Positions 9,443-19,409 of a stretch of 64,000 nucleotides of DNA are shown here, piece after piece. Made by a program: the position numbers and the translations under genes. Location: the NCBI RefSeq assembly GCF_013394855.1, contig NZ_JABMLK010000001.1, positions 496,001 to 560,000 on the forward strand. Direction: 5' to 3'. The first letter of the stretch is position 1. The number at the start of each line of letters is the position of its first letter. The notes below the pieces were generated by a model. It was not told the DNA's origin. It did no database searches and saw only the letters and a program-made list of their open reading frames with translations. The DNA is from Limnobaculum xujianqingii (GTDB taxonomy: Bacteria; Pseudomonadota; Gammaproteobacteria; Enterobacterales; Enterobacteriaceae).

Positions 9443-10399
9443 ATGAAAACAAATCAACCAACTGTACAAACTGTCACCATTACTGCCGATACGGCAGGGC
9501 AACGCATTGATAACTTTTTGAGAACCATGCTGAAGGGCGTGCCAAAAAGTATGATTTATCGTGTGCTGCGTAAAGGTGAGGTTCGCGTAAATAAAAAACG
9601 TATTAAGCCGGAATATAAGCTGGAAGACGGCGATATTATCCGAATTCCTCCCGTTAGAGTGGCTGAACGTGAAGAGTCTGTAGTTTCAGCCAAATTAGAT
9701 AAAGTTGCTGCACTGGAACACTGCATTCTTTATGAAGACGATCATATTCTGGTGATGAATAAACCTTCAGGAACCGCAGTTCATGGCGGAAGTGGTTTGA
9801 GCTTTGGTGTAATAGAAGGCTTAAGAGCGCTTCGACCAGACGCTAAATTTCTTGAGCTGGTTCATCGCTTGGATCGTGAAACATCCGGTGTTTTGCTGGT
9901 AGCAAAAAAGCGTTCAGCATTGCGTTCATTGCATGAGCAATTACGCTTAAAAACTATGCAAAAAGATTATCTGGCGTTGGTCCGGGGTCAATGGCAATCC
10001 CATTGTAAAGTGGTACAAGCTCCTTTACTGAAAAACGTCTTGCAGAGCGGTGAACGAATCGTTCGTGTTGATGCGGAAGGTAAACCTTCAGAAACGCGCT
10101 TTAAAGTAGAAGAGCGCTTTGAGTTTTCAACGCTGGTTAAGGCCAGTCCGGTAACAGGTAGAACCCACCAAATTCGCGTTCATACTTTGCATGCTGGTCA
10201 TCCTATTGCTTTTGACGATCGCTACGGCGATCGGGAATTTGATCGACAGCTTGAACATACCGGTTTAAATCGTTTGTTCCTTCATGCGGCCAGTTTGCGT
10301 TTTGAACATCCCTCTAGCGGCGAAACCATGAGAATAGAAGCACCGATGGATAAAACACTTCATCGCTGTTTAATCGCATTACGGGCGCAAAAGTCTTAA
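9443..10399 (+). CDS. rluC: 23S rRNA pseudouridine(955/2504/2580) synthase RluC
   Basis: Converts three uridines of 23S rRNA near the peptidyl-transferase centre to pseudouridine. The 318-aa product has an N-terminal S4 RNA-binding domain (about 20-75, GQRIDNFLRTMLKGVPKSMIYR) and the RluA-family catalytic domain with Asp144 in HRLDRETSGV, plus RTHQIRVH. It is divergent from rne, as in E. coli. No clear Shine-Dalgarno site precedes the ATG, and a TAGAAT hexamer ends 7 nt upstream of it, so a leaderless or very short-leader mRNA is possible. Confidence 0.95.
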   Translation: MKTNQPTVQTVTITADTAGQRIDNFLRTMLKGVPKSMIYRVLRKGEVRVNKKRIKPEYKLEDGDIIRIPPVRVAEREESVVSAKLDKVAALEHCILYEDDHILVMNKPSGTAVHGGSGLSFGVIEGLRALRPDAKFLELVHRLDRETSGVLLVAKKRSALRSLHEQLRLKTMQKDYLALVRGQWQSHCKVVQAPLLKNVLQSGERIVRVDAEGKPSETRFKVEERFEFSTLVKASPVTGRTHQIRVHTLHAGHPIAFDDRYGDREFDRQLEHTGLNRLFLHAASLRFEHPSSGETMRIEAPMDKTLHRCLIALRAQKS

Positions 10400-10412
10400 T
10401 TCTTCTGATGGC

Positions 10413-10450
10413 TCGCACTTTTGTTGTTTGATTAAACCGCAAAAGTGCGA
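10413..10450. terminator. bidirectional terminator between rluC and yceF
   Basis: Ten-bp stem TCGCACTTTT / AAAAGTGCGA around an 18-nt loop that itself contains a short GTTT/AAAC pairing. T-runs are part of the stem. It lies between two convergent genes. Confidence 0.6.
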
Positions 10451-10493
10451 ATAGAAAATTTATTGAAATCAATACTGGTGACGCTGTCACGCT

Positions 10494-11081
10494 TTATTTT
10501 CGATTTAATGGGTTGATACCATTTTTTATCAACATATGATTAAGGGCAATTAAAGGAAGCCCAATCAGACTATTCGGATCCCGTCCCTCTAATCGTTCAA
10601 ACAGTACAATGCCTAATCCTTCTGATTTAAAACTTCCTGCGCAATACCATGGTTGCTCTTGATCAACATAGACTTCTATTTCTTTTTGACTGAGATGACG
10701 AAAAAAAAACGTAAAAGGTTCACATATAACCTCTGCCTGCTGGTTATGACTGTTATATAAGCAAAGGCCGGTATAGAAGGTAATCGATTGTCCGCTGGCT
10801 TGAGTTAGCTGAGCGATAGCATTTTCTCTGTTAAGCGGTTTCCCGGTAATTTGGTGGTTTAACACGCATACCTGGTCGGAACCAATAATTAAACTGTCCG
10901 GATTATTTTTAGCCACAGCTTCAGCTTTGCTGGTTGCCAGTCGCATAACTAACGCTTCTGCAGATTCATTTATCTGAGGTGTTTCATCCACTTCTGGTGC
11001 AACACAAATAAAAGGAAGTCCCAGTTTTTCCAACAGGGCCTGACGGTAAGGTGAGGTTGAGGCCAAAATGAGTTTTGTCAT
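10494..11081 (-). CDS. yceF: Maf-family nucleotide pyrophosphatase YceF
   Basis: Hydrolyses modified nucleoside triphosphates; the E. coli homologue prefers 7-methyl-GTP. The 195-aa product starts [22 protein letters not shown], the family's usual N-terminal SxSPxR phosphate-binding motif. It contains the PEVDE segment, GSDQVCVLN with the catalytic Asp, and [11 protein letters not shown] longer in-frame ATG at 11138 adds 19 residues unlike any Maf N-terminus, so I prefer 11081. Back-to-back with yceD, as in E. coli. Confidence 0.93.
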   Translation of the reverse strand: MTKLILASTSPYRQALLEKLGLPFICVAPEVDETPQINESAEALVMRLATSKAEAVAKNNPDSLIIGSDQVCVLNHQITGKPLNRENAIAQLTQASGQSITFYTGLCLYNSHNQQAEVICEPFTFFFRHLSQKEIEVYVDQEQPWYCAGSFKSEGLGIVLFERLEGRDPNSLIGLPLIALNHMLIKNGINPLNRK

Positions 11082-11428
11082 ATTTTTTCGTATAAACGCG
11101 TCGAGTGTGTTTAAACAAACATAATAAAGATAATTCATTGTTTAGCCATAAATAGGATAGGGCGAATATTTATTAGCAATGAAATATGGTTGTTAATTAA
11201 TCACTCGTTATTGGTAATTAACATTATTTATCCCATACAACAAAGTTTATTAATTCATTACATAATGTGAGTGATGGTTTTTTTACTCTATAAATCAATG
11301 GGTAATATGGTTTTTGTTGCGTGTTTAATTTTTATTAAAACCATAGCGAAACCGCTCCGGCTGCTTTAAACTATGCCCACTCAAAAAAGCTGAGATCGTT
11401 AAAAGCACGTTATTTGCGTGCATTTCCT

Positions 11429-11457
11429 TTGACTATCAGCCATGACAACGATAATAT
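11429..11457 (+). promoter_or_regulatory. near-consensus sigma70 promoter abutting yceD
   Basis: TTGACT (11429-11434), 17-bp spacer, TAATAT (11452-11457). The predicted start (about 11462-11467) falls at or within a few bases of the yceD ATG, which has no Shine-Dalgarno site. The rest of the 385-bp yceF-yceD gap is AT-rich and holds no gene I can support; E. coli encodes the small RNA SraB in this gap, but I could not recognise it here. Confidence 0.7.
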
Positions 11458-11466
11458 GCGCGCCCT

Positions 11467-11988
11467 ATGCAAAAGGTAAAATTACCCTTAACTATTGATC
11501 CGCTCCGTACGGCTCAGAAAAGTCTGGATTACTCAGGTATCTATTCAGGCGCTCAAGCCCAGCGGTTAGCAGAGTCAGTAGTAAGTGTGGATGGTGATGT
11601 TGAAGCTGAATTATCATTTAATATTGATAATCAGCGATTAGTTGTGATTACAGGGCAGGCCACGGTTCCCGTAACCTTGATGTGTCAGCGTTGTAATGGC
11701 AATTTTCCTTACACTATTCACGCAACGTATTGTTTCAGCCCGGTCAAGAATGATGAGCAGGCAGAAGCATTACCGGCAGGCTACGAGCCGATTGAAGTCG
11801 ATGAGTTTGGCGAAATCAATCTGCTGGCAGTAATTGAAGATGAACTTATTCTTTCATTGCCAATAGCGCCGGTTCATGAATATGAACACTGTGAAGTGTC
11901 CGAAGCGGACATGAGTTTTGGTGAACTACCGCCAGAGGCGGAAAAACCAAATCCGTTTGCCGTATTAGCCAGTTTAAAGCAAAAGTAA
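11467..11988 (+). CDS. yceD: 23S rRNA accumulation protein YceD (DUF177)
   Basis: Conserved protein linked to 23S rRNA accumulation and ribosome assembly; biochemical role not established. The 173-aa product contains a CxxC pair ([11 protein letters not shown]) and the acidic region [26 protein letters not shown] typical of DUF177. Just upstream of rpmF (16 nt), the universal arrangement for this family, so it is likely first gene of the rpmF-plsX-fab operon. A near-consensus promoter ends about 10 nt before the ATG, which suggests a leaderless transcript. Confidence 0.93.
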   Translation: MQKVKLPLTIDPLRTAQKSLDYSGIYSGAQAQRLAESVVSVDGDVEAELSFNIDNQRLVVITGQATVPVTLMCQRCNGNFPYTIHATYCFSPVKNDEQAEALPAGYEPIEVDEFGEINLLAVIEDELILSLPIAPVHEYEHCEVSEADMSFGELPPEAEKPNPFAVLASLKQK

Positions 11989-12004
11989 CCGAGGAGTAAG
12001 GTCG

Positions 12005-12175
12005 ATGGCCGTACAACAGAACAAAAGTACCCGTTCAAGACGTGGCATGCGTCGTTCACATGATGCATTGACTACAGCTGCAGTATCTGTGGATAAAGTC
12101 TCAGGTGAAACTCACCTGCGTCACCACATCACCGCTGACGGTTACTACCGTGGCCGCAAGGTTATCACTAAATAA
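12005..12175 (+). CDS. rpmF: 50S ribosomal protein L32
   Basis: Small basic protein of the large ribosomal subunit, 56 aa: [20 protein letters not shown] at the start and [11 protein letters not shown] at the end, both diagnostic of L32. It is the bacterial form lacking the zinc-binding Cys pairs, as in E. coli. A good Shine-Dalgarno site (GAGGAGTAAGG) precedes the ATG. It lies between yceD and plsX, coupling ribosome and lipid genes in one operon. Confidence 0.97.
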   Translation: MAVQQNKSTRSRRGMRRSHDALTTAAVSVDKVSGETHLRHHITADGYYRGRKVITK

Positions 12176-12189
12176 TCACTGGTGATCCC

Positions 12190-13218
12190 TTGTCTCGTCT
12201 AACCATTGCGTTAGATGCTATGGGCGGGGACTTCGGTCCCTGCGTAACAGTGCCTGCAGCCTTGCAGGCATTGGCTTCTAATCCCGCACTCAATATCAAA
12301 TTAGTTGGTAATCCATCGGATATTCAGCCACATCTTAATCAATGTGACTCAACTATTCTTGAACGTCTTCAGCTTATTCCCGCAGAACTCATGGTGGCTA
12401 ATGATGCCAAACCTTCTCAGGCTATTCGTAATAGTCGAGGCACATCTATGCGTATTGCGCTGGAACTGCTAAAAGAGGGTGAAGCTCAGGCCTGTGTTAG
12501 TGCCGGAAATACCGGTGCCTTGATGGGGTTAGCCAAAATGATGCTTAAACCTCTGGATGGTATTGATCGCCCAGCATTGGTGACCGCCTTGCCAAATCAG
12601 AAAGGGGGGAAAACGTTGTTACTGGATTTAGGTGCCAACGTTGAGTGTGACAGTGACATGCTGGTTCAGTTTGCTGTAATGGGGGCAGTAATGGCAGAGG
12701 AAATTCTGCAGATTAACAACCCACGAGTGGCGCTACTGAATATAGGTGAAGAAGAGACGAAAGGCCTTGATAATATTCAGGCTGCTGCGGCTATACTCCG
12801 GAATGTTCAACAGATAAACTATATCGGTTATCTTGAAGGTAACGATCTTCTGACTGGCGAAACGGATGTGTTAGTATGCGACGGTTTTGTCGGTAACGTT
12901 ACGTTAAAGACACTGGAAGGCGTAGTCAGAGTATTCCTTTCATTACTGTCGTCAGGGAAGCGGAAACGATTATGGTGGATGAAATTAATCAGTTACTGGT
13001 TTAAAAAGAGTCTTTCTAAACGTTTCGGCCATTTAAATCCTGATCGATATAATGGTGCCTGTCTGTTAGGATTACGCAGTTCCGTGATTAAAAGTCATGG
13101 GGCAGCAAACCAACAGGCTTTCACCGTAGCCATTGAGCAGGCAGTGCAGGCAGTGGAACGTCAGGTTCCTACGCAAATTGCTGCTCGCCTTCAGGCTGTA
13201 TTACCTAAGAGTGAATGA
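12190..13218 (+). CDS. plsX: phosphate acyltransferase PlsX
   Basis: Makes acyl-phosphate from acyl-ACP for phosphatidic acid synthesis, a peripheral membrane enzyme. The 342-aa product opens [17 protein letters not shown] and contains [21 protein letters not shown], and [16 protein letters not shown], all conserved in PlsX. The start codon is TTG, chosen because the frame there aligns with the E. coli N-terminus; rare starts in this operon may tune output. Fourteen nt after rpmF and seven before fabH. Confidence 0.95.
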   Translation: MSRLTIALDAMGGDFGPCVTVPAALQALASNPALNIKLVGNPSDIQPHLNQCDSTILERLQLIPAELMVANDAKPSQAIRNSRGTSMRIALELLKEGEAQACVSAGNTGALMGLAKMMLKPLDGIDRPALVTALPNQKGGKTLLLDLGANVECDSDMLVQFAVMGAVMAEEILQINNPRVALLNIGEEETKGLDNIQAAAAILRNVQQINYIGYLEGNDLLTGETDVLVCDGFVGNVTLKTLEGVVRVFLSLLSSGKRKRLWWMKLISYWFKKSLSKRFGHLNPDRYNGACLLGLRSSVIKSHGAANQQAFTVAIEQAVQAVERQVPTQIAARLQAVLPKSE

Positions 13219-13224
13219 TCGTCC

Positions 13225-14178
13225 ATGTATACAAAAATTCTCGGTACCGGCAGCTATCTGCCTGTACAAGTGCGTACCAATGCCGATCTAGAGCAGATGG
13301 TAGATACAACAGATGAGTGGATTGTCTCCCGTACAGGGATTCGCCAACGTCATATTGCGGCAGCGGATGAAACCGTTGCAACCATGGCATGCCACGCCGC
13401 TGATAAAGCGATCGAAATGGCAGGGATCGATAAAGATGATATTGGGTTGATTATTGTTGCAACCACATCATCAAGCAATGCTTTCCCCAGCGCAGCCTGT
13501 GAAGTGCAAAAATATTTAGGCATTAAAGATGCAGCAGCATTTGATATTGCTGCCGCCTGTGCTGGTTTTGCTTACGCAATTAGCGTTGCGGATCAGTATG
13601 TTAAAACTGGCTTTGTTAAAACCGCGTTGGTTATCGGTTCTGACGCGCTAAGTCGCACGCTGGATCCCGAAGATCGCGGTACCATTATTCTGTTTGGTGA
13701 TGGAGCCGGTGCGATCGTGGTGGGTGCATCCGATGAGCCAGGAATTATTTCTACTCATTTACATGCCGATGGTCGTTATGGTGAGTTATTAACTTTACCT
13801 AATCACGATCGTGTTGATCCTTCCAAGCCTGATTATCTGACGATGAAGGGTAACGATGTGTTTAAAGTGGCGGTGACAGAGCTGGCCCACATTGTTGATG
13901 AAACCCTTAATGCCAATAATATCGATAAGTCTGAACTGGACTGGTTGGTTCCTCACCAGGCTAACTTCAGAATTATTTCCGCGACCGCGAAAAAACTCGG
14001 TATGGAAATGGATAAAGTGGTTATTACGCTTGATCGCCATGGTAACACTTCGGCAGCTTCAGTGCCTGCGGCGCTGGACGAAGCCGTTCGGGATGGGCGT
14101 ATTCAACGTGGCCATCTTATTTTATTGGAAGCCTTTGGTGGCGGTTTCACCTGGGGCTCAGCACTAATTCGTTTTTAA
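13225..14178 (+). CDS. fabH: beta-ketoacyl-ACP synthase III FabH
   Basis: Condenses acetyl-CoA with malonyl-ACP to start fatty-acid synthesis. The 317-aa product is the same length as the E. coli enzyme. It has Cys112 in [10 protein letters not shown], the His in VPHQANFRI (244) and the Asn in [10 protein letters not shown] (274), the complete Cys-His-Asn triad. Lies 6 nt after plsX in the fab cluster. Confidence 0.97.
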   Translation: MYTKILGTGSYLPVQVRTNADLEQMVDTTDEWIVSRTGIRQRHIAAADETVATMACHAADKAIEMAGIDKDDIGLIIVATTSSSNAFPSAACEVQKYLGIKDAAAFDIAAACAGFAYAISVADQYVKTGFVKTALVIGSDALSRTLDPEDRGTIILFGDGAGAIVVGASDEPGIISTHLHADGRYGELLTLPNHDRVDPSKPDYLTMKGNDVFKVAVTELAHIVDETLNANNIDKSELDWLVPHQANFRIISATAKKLGMEMDKVVITLDRHGNTSAASVPAALDEAVRDGRIQRGHLILLEAFGGGFTWGSALIRF

Positions 14179-14200
14179 GTTAAGATCTGGAAAAATAATT

Positions 14201-15130
14201 ATGAGTCAATTTGCAATCGTATTTCCGGGGCAGGGTTCACAAACCGTAGGTATGTTAGCCGCACTGGCTGAAGAGTTTCCGGTAGTTCAGGAGACGTTTG
14301 CTCAGGCTTCTGAAGCACTGGGCTACGATCTTTGGGCACTGGTACAACAAGGGCCAGATACTGAACTGAATAAAACATGGCGGACTCAACCGGCACTGTT
14401 AGCTGCCTCCGTTGCTATCTGGCGCGTTTGGCAACAACAGGGCGGTAAACAGCCTTCAGTATTAGCTGGTCACAGTCTGGGTGAGTATTCCGCTTTGGTA
14501 TGTGCTGGCGTATTAGATTTTAAAGATGCCATTAAACTGGTTGAACTGCGCGGTAAATTGATGCAAGACGCTGTGCCTGAAGGTACCGGCGCGATGTATG
14601 CCATTATTGGTCTGGATAATGAAGCTATCGCGAAAGCTTGCGAAGAATCAGCTCAAGGGCAGGTAGTTTCTCCGGTTAATTTCAACTCACCGGGTCAGGT
14701 GGTCATTGCTGGTAATAAAGAGGCTGTTGAGCGTGCCGGAGCTGCCTGTAAGGCTGCGGGTGCTAAACGTGCTCTGCCGCTACCAGTTAGCGTACCGTCA
14801 CACTGTGCTTTGATGAAGCCGGCAGCAGATAAACTGGCTGAAGCATTAAAATCAGTTAACTTCAACGCACCACAAATTTCTGTCATTAATAATGTTGATG
14901 TTAAAGCTGAAACTGATGGCGAAGCAATTCGCAACGCATTGGTTCGCCAGTTGTATAGTCCGGTTCGCTGGACCGAAACCGTTGAACATATGGCAACCGA
15001 ACAGGTGACATTCCTGTTGGAAATGGGCCCTGGAAAAGTTTTAACCGGATTAACCAAGCGCATTGTAGATACCTTGTCAGCCGCTGCGGTTAACGATCCA
15101 GCCAGCTTACAAAGTGCTCTGGAACTGTAA
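14201..15130 (+). CDS. fabD: malonyl-CoA:ACP transacylase FabD
   Basis: Transfers malonyl from CoA to the ACP phosphopantetheine arm, giving the elongation substrate. The 309-aa product has the GQGSQ motif (residues 10-14), the active-site Ser92 in GHSLGEYSAL and the His in VPSHCALM. Located between fabH and fabG with a short spacer (22 nt), as in E. coli. Confidence 0.97.
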   Translation: MSQFAIVFPGQGSQTVGMLAALAEEFPVVQETFAQASEALGYDLWALVQQGPDTELNKTWRTQPALLAASVAIWRVWQQQGGKQPSVLAGHSLGEYSALVCAGVLDFKDAIKLVELRGKLMQDAVPEGTGAMYAIIGLDNEAIAKACEESAQGQVVSPVNFNSPGQVVIAGNKEAVERAGAACKAAGAKRALPLPVSVPSHCALMKPAADKLAEALKSVNFNAPQISVINNVDVKAETDGEAIRNALVRQLYSPVRWTETVEHMATEQVTFLLEMGPGKVLTGLTKRIVDTLSAAAVNDPASLQSALEL

Positions 15131-15163
15131 GCCGGAAACGAGTTTATCCTAAAGGGGAAATGC

Positions 15164-15898
15164 ATGAAGTTAGACGGAAAAATTGCACTGGTCACTGGCG
15201 CAAGCCGGGGTATCGGCAAAGCTATCGCTGAAAAACTGGTTTCTGAAGGTGCTCGTGTTATTGGCACAGCAACAACAGAAAAAGGTGCTGAAGCGATTAG
15301 CGAATATTTGGGCACTCATGGAAAAGGATTGGCGCTAAATGTGACTGATTCCGCATCTATTGAATCTGTGCTCGAGACTATTCGTGCTGAATTTGGTGAA
15401 ATCGACATTCTGATCAATAATGCGGGTATTACCCGTGATAACCTGTTAATGCGTATGAAAGATGACGAGTGGCAAGATATTATTGACACCAATCTGACGT
15501 CCGTTTTCAGATTATCAAAAGCAGTTATGCGTGCGATGATGAAAAAACGTTATGGTCGGATAATTACTATTGGCTCAGTTGTTGGTACAATGGGTAATGC
15601 AGGGCAGACAAACTACGCTGCGGCTAAAGCTGGCATTATTGGTTTTAGTAAGTCGCTGGCGCGTGAAGTTGCCTCAAGAGGCATTACTGTCAATGTTATT
15701 GCACCAGGTTTCATTGAAACTGATATGACGCGTGCATTGACAGATGAACAACGGTCAGGCATTTTGTCACAAGTCCCAGCTAACCGCTTGGGCGAAGCAA
15801 AAGAGATAGCCAGCGCTGCTGCATTTTTAGCCTCTGATGAAGCTGGATATATTACGGGTGAAACCTTACATGTGAATGGTGGCATGTATATGCTTTAA
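15164..15898 (+). CDS. fabG: 3-oxoacyl-ACP reductase FabG
   Basis: NADPH-dependent reduction of 3-oxoacyl-ACP during each elongation cycle. It is a short-chain dehydrogenase of 244 aa with the TGASRGIG cofactor loop, NNAG motif, and the Ser/YAAAK catalytic set (GSVVGTMG followed by NYAAAKAG). The C-terminus HVNGGMYML matches FabG. A good Shine-Dalgarno site (AAAGGGGAAA) precedes the ATG. It is followed by an acpP promoter region. Confidence 0.97.
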   Translation: MKLDGKIALVTGASRGIGKAIAEKLVSEGARVIGTATTEKGAEAISEYLGTHGKGLALNVTDSASIESVLETIRAEFGEIDILINNAGITRDNLLMRMKDDEWQDIIDTNLTSVFRLSKAVMRAMMKKRYGRIITIGSVVGTMGNAGQTNYAAAKAGIIGFSKSLAREVASRGITVNVIAPGFIETDMTRALTDEQRSGILSQVPANRLGEAKEIASAAAFLASDEAGYITGETLHVNGGMYML

Positions 15899-15921
15899 GA
15901 ATCGCACTTTTTTTAAGCAAT

Positions 15922-15950
15922 TTGCGCTAAATTTAGCTAAATAGTTTAAA
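15922..15950 (+). promoter_or_regulatory. candidate sigma70 promoter for acpP
   Basis: TTGCGC (15922-15927), 17-bp spacer, TTTAAA (15945-15950) in an AT-rich 152-bp gap between fabG and acpP. A separate promoter fits the very high ACP demand; strength is inferred. Confidence 0.5.
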
Positions 15951-16050
15951 ATTGTGGTTCGACCAGCCGATATTTGGTTGCATCTTTTTCAACATTGAAT
16001 AAACTACGAAAACCATCGCGTTAGCGAGTTTTGATAGGAAATTTAAGAGT

Positions 16051-16287
16051 ATGAGCACTATCGAAGAACGTGTTAAGAAAATCATTATTGAACAACTGGG
16101 TGTTAAAGAAGAAGAAGTCAAAAACGCAGCTTCTTTCGTAGAAGACCTGGGTGCTGATTCTCTTGACACCGTAGAGCTGGTTATGGCTCTGGAAGAAGAG
16201 TTTGATACTGAGATTCCAGACGAAGAAGCAGAGAAGATTACTACTGTTCAGGCAGCGATTGATTATATCACTGCTGCTAACGCGTAA
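16051..16287 (+). CDS. acpP: acyl carrier protein
   Basis: Carries growing acyl chains on a phosphopantetheine arm for fatty-acid, lipid A and phospholipid synthesis. It is 78 aa, highly acidic, with the attachment Ser37 in [18 protein letters not shown]. Codon use is strongly biased towards favoured codons, consistent with high expression. It ends at a hairpin terminator that would leave only part of the transcripts to reach fabF. Confidence 0.98.
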   Translation: MSTIEERVKKIIIEQLGVKEEEVKNAASFVEDLGADSLDTVELVMALEEEFDTEIPDEEAEKITTVQAAIDYITAANA

Positions 16288-16298
16288 TCAGACATATC

Positions 16299-16324
16299 TA
16301 GGCGGTCATTCGACCGCCTAAGTT
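16299..16324 (+). terminator. terminator after acpP
   Basis: Nine-bp stem TAGGCGGTC / GACCGCCTA with an ATTC loop, followed by AGTTTTT. It lies between acpP and fabF and probably lowers fabF output relative to acpP. Confidence 0.75.
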
Positions 16325-16370
16325 TTTCTCATTTCCATATACAAATCATTCCCCCTCTGGAGGATTCAAC

Positions 16371-17612
16371 GTGTCTAAGCGTCGAGTTGTAGTGACTGGA
16401 ATGGGCATGTTATCCCCTGTCGGCAACACTGTAGAGACTACATGGAAGGCTCTCCTTGCCGGGCAGAGTGGTATCAGCCTAATAGACCATTTCGATACTA
16501 GCGCCTACGCAACGCGTTTTGCTGGTTTAGTTAAAGGTTTTGACTGTGAAGAGTACATTTCTCGCAAAGATGCCAGAAAAATGGACCCTTTTATTCAATA
16601 CGGTATTGCTGCTGGCATCCAGGCCATGAAAGATTCCGGTATTGAAGTCACAGCAGAAAATGCACCACGTATTGGTGCTGCTATCGGTTCCGGTATCGGT
16701 GGCCTTGGCTTAATTGAAGAAAACCACAGCGCATTGATGTCTGGCGGTCCACGTAAAGTAAGCCCATTCTTTGTACCTTCAACCATTGTAAATATGATTG
16801 CTGGTCATCTGTCCATTATTTATGGATTAAGAGGCCCAAGTATCTCTATTGCAACGGCATGTACATCTGGCGTGCATAACATTGGTCATGCGGCGAGAAT
16901 CATCGCGCATAACGATGCTGATGTGATGCTGGCTGGCGGTGGCGAAAAAGCCAGTACTCCTCTGGGAGTGGGTGGATTTGGCGCGGCTCGTGCGTTATCT
17001 ACCCGTAACGATAATCCTCAGGCTGCCAGCCGCCCATGGGACAGAGACCGTGATGGTTTCGTGCTGGGTGATGGTGCCGGTATTATGGTGCTGGAAGAGT
17101 ATGAGCATGCCAGGAAGCGTGGCGCAAAAATTTATGCTGAGATCGTTGGTTTTGGTATGAGTAGCGATGCTTATCATATGACATCACCACCAGAAGATGG
17201 CGCAGGGGCAGCATTAGCGATGGAAAATGCGCTACGTGATGCTAATGTGACGCCGTCACAAGTTGGTTATGTTAATGCACACGGAACATCCACTAACGCA
17301 GGCGATAAAGCTGAAGCGCAAGCGGTGAAAACTATTTTCAAAGAAGATGCGAAGCGTGTTCTGGTAAGCTCAACCAAATCGATGACGGGCCACCTGTTGG
17401 GTGCGGCCGGTGCAGTCGAATCAATTTTCTCTATCCTTGCTTTACGCGATCAGGCGATTCCGCCAACCATCAACCTGGATAATCCGGATGATGGTTGTGA
17501 TTTGGATTTTGTTCCTCATGAAGCGCGTCAGGTAAAAGGAATGGAGTACGTATTATGTAACTCATTTGGTTTTGGTGGTACTAACGGTTCTGTACTGTTC
17601 CGTAAAGTGTAA
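16371..17612 (+). CDS. fabF: beta-ketoacyl-ACP synthase II FabF
   Basis: Elongates acyl-ACP chains, notably palmitoleoyl to cis-vaccenoyl at low temperature. The 413-aa product has Cys164 in [10 protein letters not shown] and two catalytic His residues in [11 protein letters not shown] and [10 protein letters not shown]. Starts with GTG after a strong Shine-Dalgarno site (CTGGAGG). Unlike E. coli, pabC does not follow; after a terminator the next gene is mltG. Confidence 0.97.
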   Translation: MSKRRVVVTGMGMLSPVGNTVETTWKALLAGQSGISLIDHFDTSAYATRFAGLVKGFDCEEYISRKDARKMDPFIQYGIAAGIQAMKDSGIEVTAENAPRIGAAIGSGIGGLGLIEENHSALMSGGPRKVSPFFVPSTIVNMIAGHLSIIYGLRGPSISIATACTSGVHNIGHAARIIAHNDADVMLAGGGEKASTPLGVGGFGAARALSTRNDNPQAASRPWDRDRDGFVLGDGAGIMVLEEYEHARKRGAKIYAEIVGFGMSSDAYHMTSPPEDGAGAALAMENALRDANVTPSQVGYVNAHGTSTNAGDKAEAQAVKTIFKEDAKRVLVSSTKSMTGHLLGAAGAVESIFSILALRDQAIPPTINLDNPDDGCDLDFVPHEARQVKGMEYVLCNSFGFGGTNGSVLFRKV

Positions 17613-17647
17613 TGCCAGAATAAATAAGTTCTGTAATGAGTAAATAA

Positions 17648-17678
17648 ACGGCCTGGTATATTCACCGGGCCGTTTTGC
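17648..17678 (+). terminator. terminator after fabF
   Basis: Hairpin AACGGCCTGG / CCGGGCCGTT with a TATATTCA loop, followed by TTGC. It separates the fab operon from mltG. Confidence 0.65.
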
Positions 17679-17751
17679 TTATAAAATCAGGATAATCTTG
17701 TTAAACGACCAAAACGTTTCAGAAACACGCTTGAAGGGAATGGCCAGGGCA

Positions 17752-18771
17752 ATGAAGAAAAAAATTTTAGGGATCTTTGCAATCTTAATACTGGCTGGAG
17801 CCGCCGGTGTATTTGCCGGGTATCAATGGCTACAGAAATATGCAGAGACACCGCTGAATATTGAGCAGGAAACCTACTTTACGCTGCCAGCAGGAACCGG
17901 ACGTGTGGGTCTGGCACAGTTGCTGGTTGATAAAAAACTGATTGATGAGATTAAGCCTTTCCCGTGGTTACTGCGAGTACAGCCAGAACTGGGTGGATTT
18001 AAGGCCGGTACCTATCAGGTTACTCCGGGAATGACGTTAAAACAGCTATTACTGCTGTTGCGTTCCGGTCGTGAAGCTCAATTCTCGATTCGCTTTATTG
18101 AAGGTACCCGAATGAAAGACTGGATACCTCTGTTAGCCGATGCCAATTTTTTACAGCACACCCTTCATGGTTTAACGAATAAAGAGATTGCGGAGAAGTT
18201 AGGAATTCAAGATCCTGAACATCCGGAAGGTTGGCTCTATCCTGATACTTATAATTACACGGCGGAAACCAGCGATCTGGCGGTACTAAAACGTGCTTAT
18301 TCACGAATGAAGACAGCACTTGATGAAGCCTGGGCTGGCAGAGAAGAGAATCTTCCGTATAAGACACCATACGAAATGCTGACTATGGCATCGATTATTG
18401 AGAAAGAGACGGCATTAGACTCTGAAAGAGATAAGGTTGCATCGGTGTTTATTAATCGGATGCGTATCGGTATGAAGTTACAAACTGATCCGACGGTTAT
18501 TTATGGTATGGGTGAGCAATATAATGGAAATATTACCCGTAAAGATCTGACTACAGCGACCGAATATAATACTTACGTGATTGGCGGTTTACCACCAACG
18601 CCAATCGCTATGCCGGGATTAGCCTCGTTGAAAGCGGCCGCCCATCCTGCAAAAACGCCATATCTCTATTTTGTTGCAGATGGCAAAGGTGGACACACAT
18701 TTACCACTAATCTGGTGAGCCATAATCAGGCAGTACAGGTTTACCTCAAGACTTTACGAGCAGGAAAATAG
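17752..18771 (+). CDS. mltG: endolytic peptidoglycan transglycosylase MltG
   Basis: Inner-membrane endolytic transglycosylase that cuts nascent glycan strands and is thought to set their length. From ATG 17752 it is 339 aa, the usual size: one N-terminal transmembrane helix ([20 protein letters not shown]), then the YceG fold with GTYQV, the active-site Glu in [11 protein letters not shown], and [10 protein letters not shown]. An in-frame TTG at 17698 would add 18 residues before the basic/TM start; I prefer the ATG, preceded by CAGGGC. First gene of an mltG-tmk-holB-ycfH unit. Confidence 0.93.
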   Translation: MKKKILGIFAILILAGAAGVFAGYQWLQKYAETPLNIEQETYFTLPAGTGRVGLAQLLVDKKLIDEIKPFPWLLRVQPELGGFKAGTYQVTPGMTLKQLLLLLRSGREAQFSIRFIEGTRMKDWIPLLADANFLQHTLHGLTNKEIAEKLGIQDPEHPEGWLYPDTYNYTAETSDLAVLKRAYSRMKTALDEAWAGREENLPYKTPYEMLTMASIIEKETALDSERDKVASVFINRMRIGMKLQTDPTVIYGMGEQYNGNITRKDLTTATEYNTYVIGGLPPTPIAMPGLASLKAAAHPAKTPYLYFVADGKGGHTFTTNLVSHNQAVQVYLKTLRAGK

Positions 18772-18773
18772 GC

Positions 18774-19409
18774 ATGACCAAAGGTAAATTCATTGTTATC
18801 GAAGGGCTGGAAGGCGCAGGTAAAACTACCGCCCGGGATACAGTGGTTAAAGCACTGCGCGACAGCGGTATCCAAAATATTGTTTTTACCCGTGAGCCAG
18901 GGGGAACACCTCTGGCAGAAAAGTTACGAGAACTGGTAAAGCAGGGCGTTGGTGATGAAGTTCTGACAGATAAAGCAGAGCTTTTGATGATGTATACCTC
19001 CCGGGTTCAGTTGGTTGAGAATGTGATTAAACCAGCGTTAAGTCGTGGTGATTGGGTAGTAGGCGATCGCCACGATCTCTCTTCTCAGGCTTATCAGGGC
19101 GGCGGTCGGGGAATTGATAACCAACTGATGATAACCCTGAGAGATACCGTACTGGGAGACTTTCGTCCGGATCTGACGTTATATCTGGATATTCCTCCGG
19201 AAGCTGGATTAAAACGCGCCAGAGCCCGTGGTGAATTGGATCGTATCGAGAAAGAGTCACTGGCTTTTTTTGAACGTACACGTCAACGTTATGTTGAACT
19301 GGCACAAGCTGACCCATCTATTGTGACAATTGATGCTTCTCAGCCATTAGAGAAAGTTACCGCCAGTATTCAAACTGCGATGAACCATTGGCTGGAGAGC
19401 CGTAAGTGA
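18774..19409 (+). CDS. tmk: thymidylate kinase
   Basis: Phosphorylates dTMP to dTDP. The 211-aa product has the P-loop [11 protein letters not shown], the DR(E/H) motif in [19 protein letters not shown], and the LID region with [12 protein letters not shown]. Starts 3 nt after the mltG stop and overlaps holB by 4 nt, so the operon is tightly packed. Confidence 0.97.
   Translation: MTKGKFIVIEGLEGAGKTTARDTVVKALRDSGIQNIVFTREPGGTPLAEKLRELVKQGVGDEVLTDKAELLMMYTSRVQLVENVIKPALSRGDWVVGDRHDLSSQAYQGGGRGIDNQLMITLRDTVLGDFRPDLTLYLDIPPEAGLKRARARGELDRIEKESLAFFERTRQRYVELAQADPSIVTIDASQPLEKVTASIQTAMNHWLESRK

Noticed and set aside
17698..17751. TTG at 17698 as the mltG start, or as a relic of pabC
   Set aside because: The 18 extra residues are not found in MltG and do not resemble the PabC C-terminus; the ATG at 17752 gives the normal length and signal anchor.
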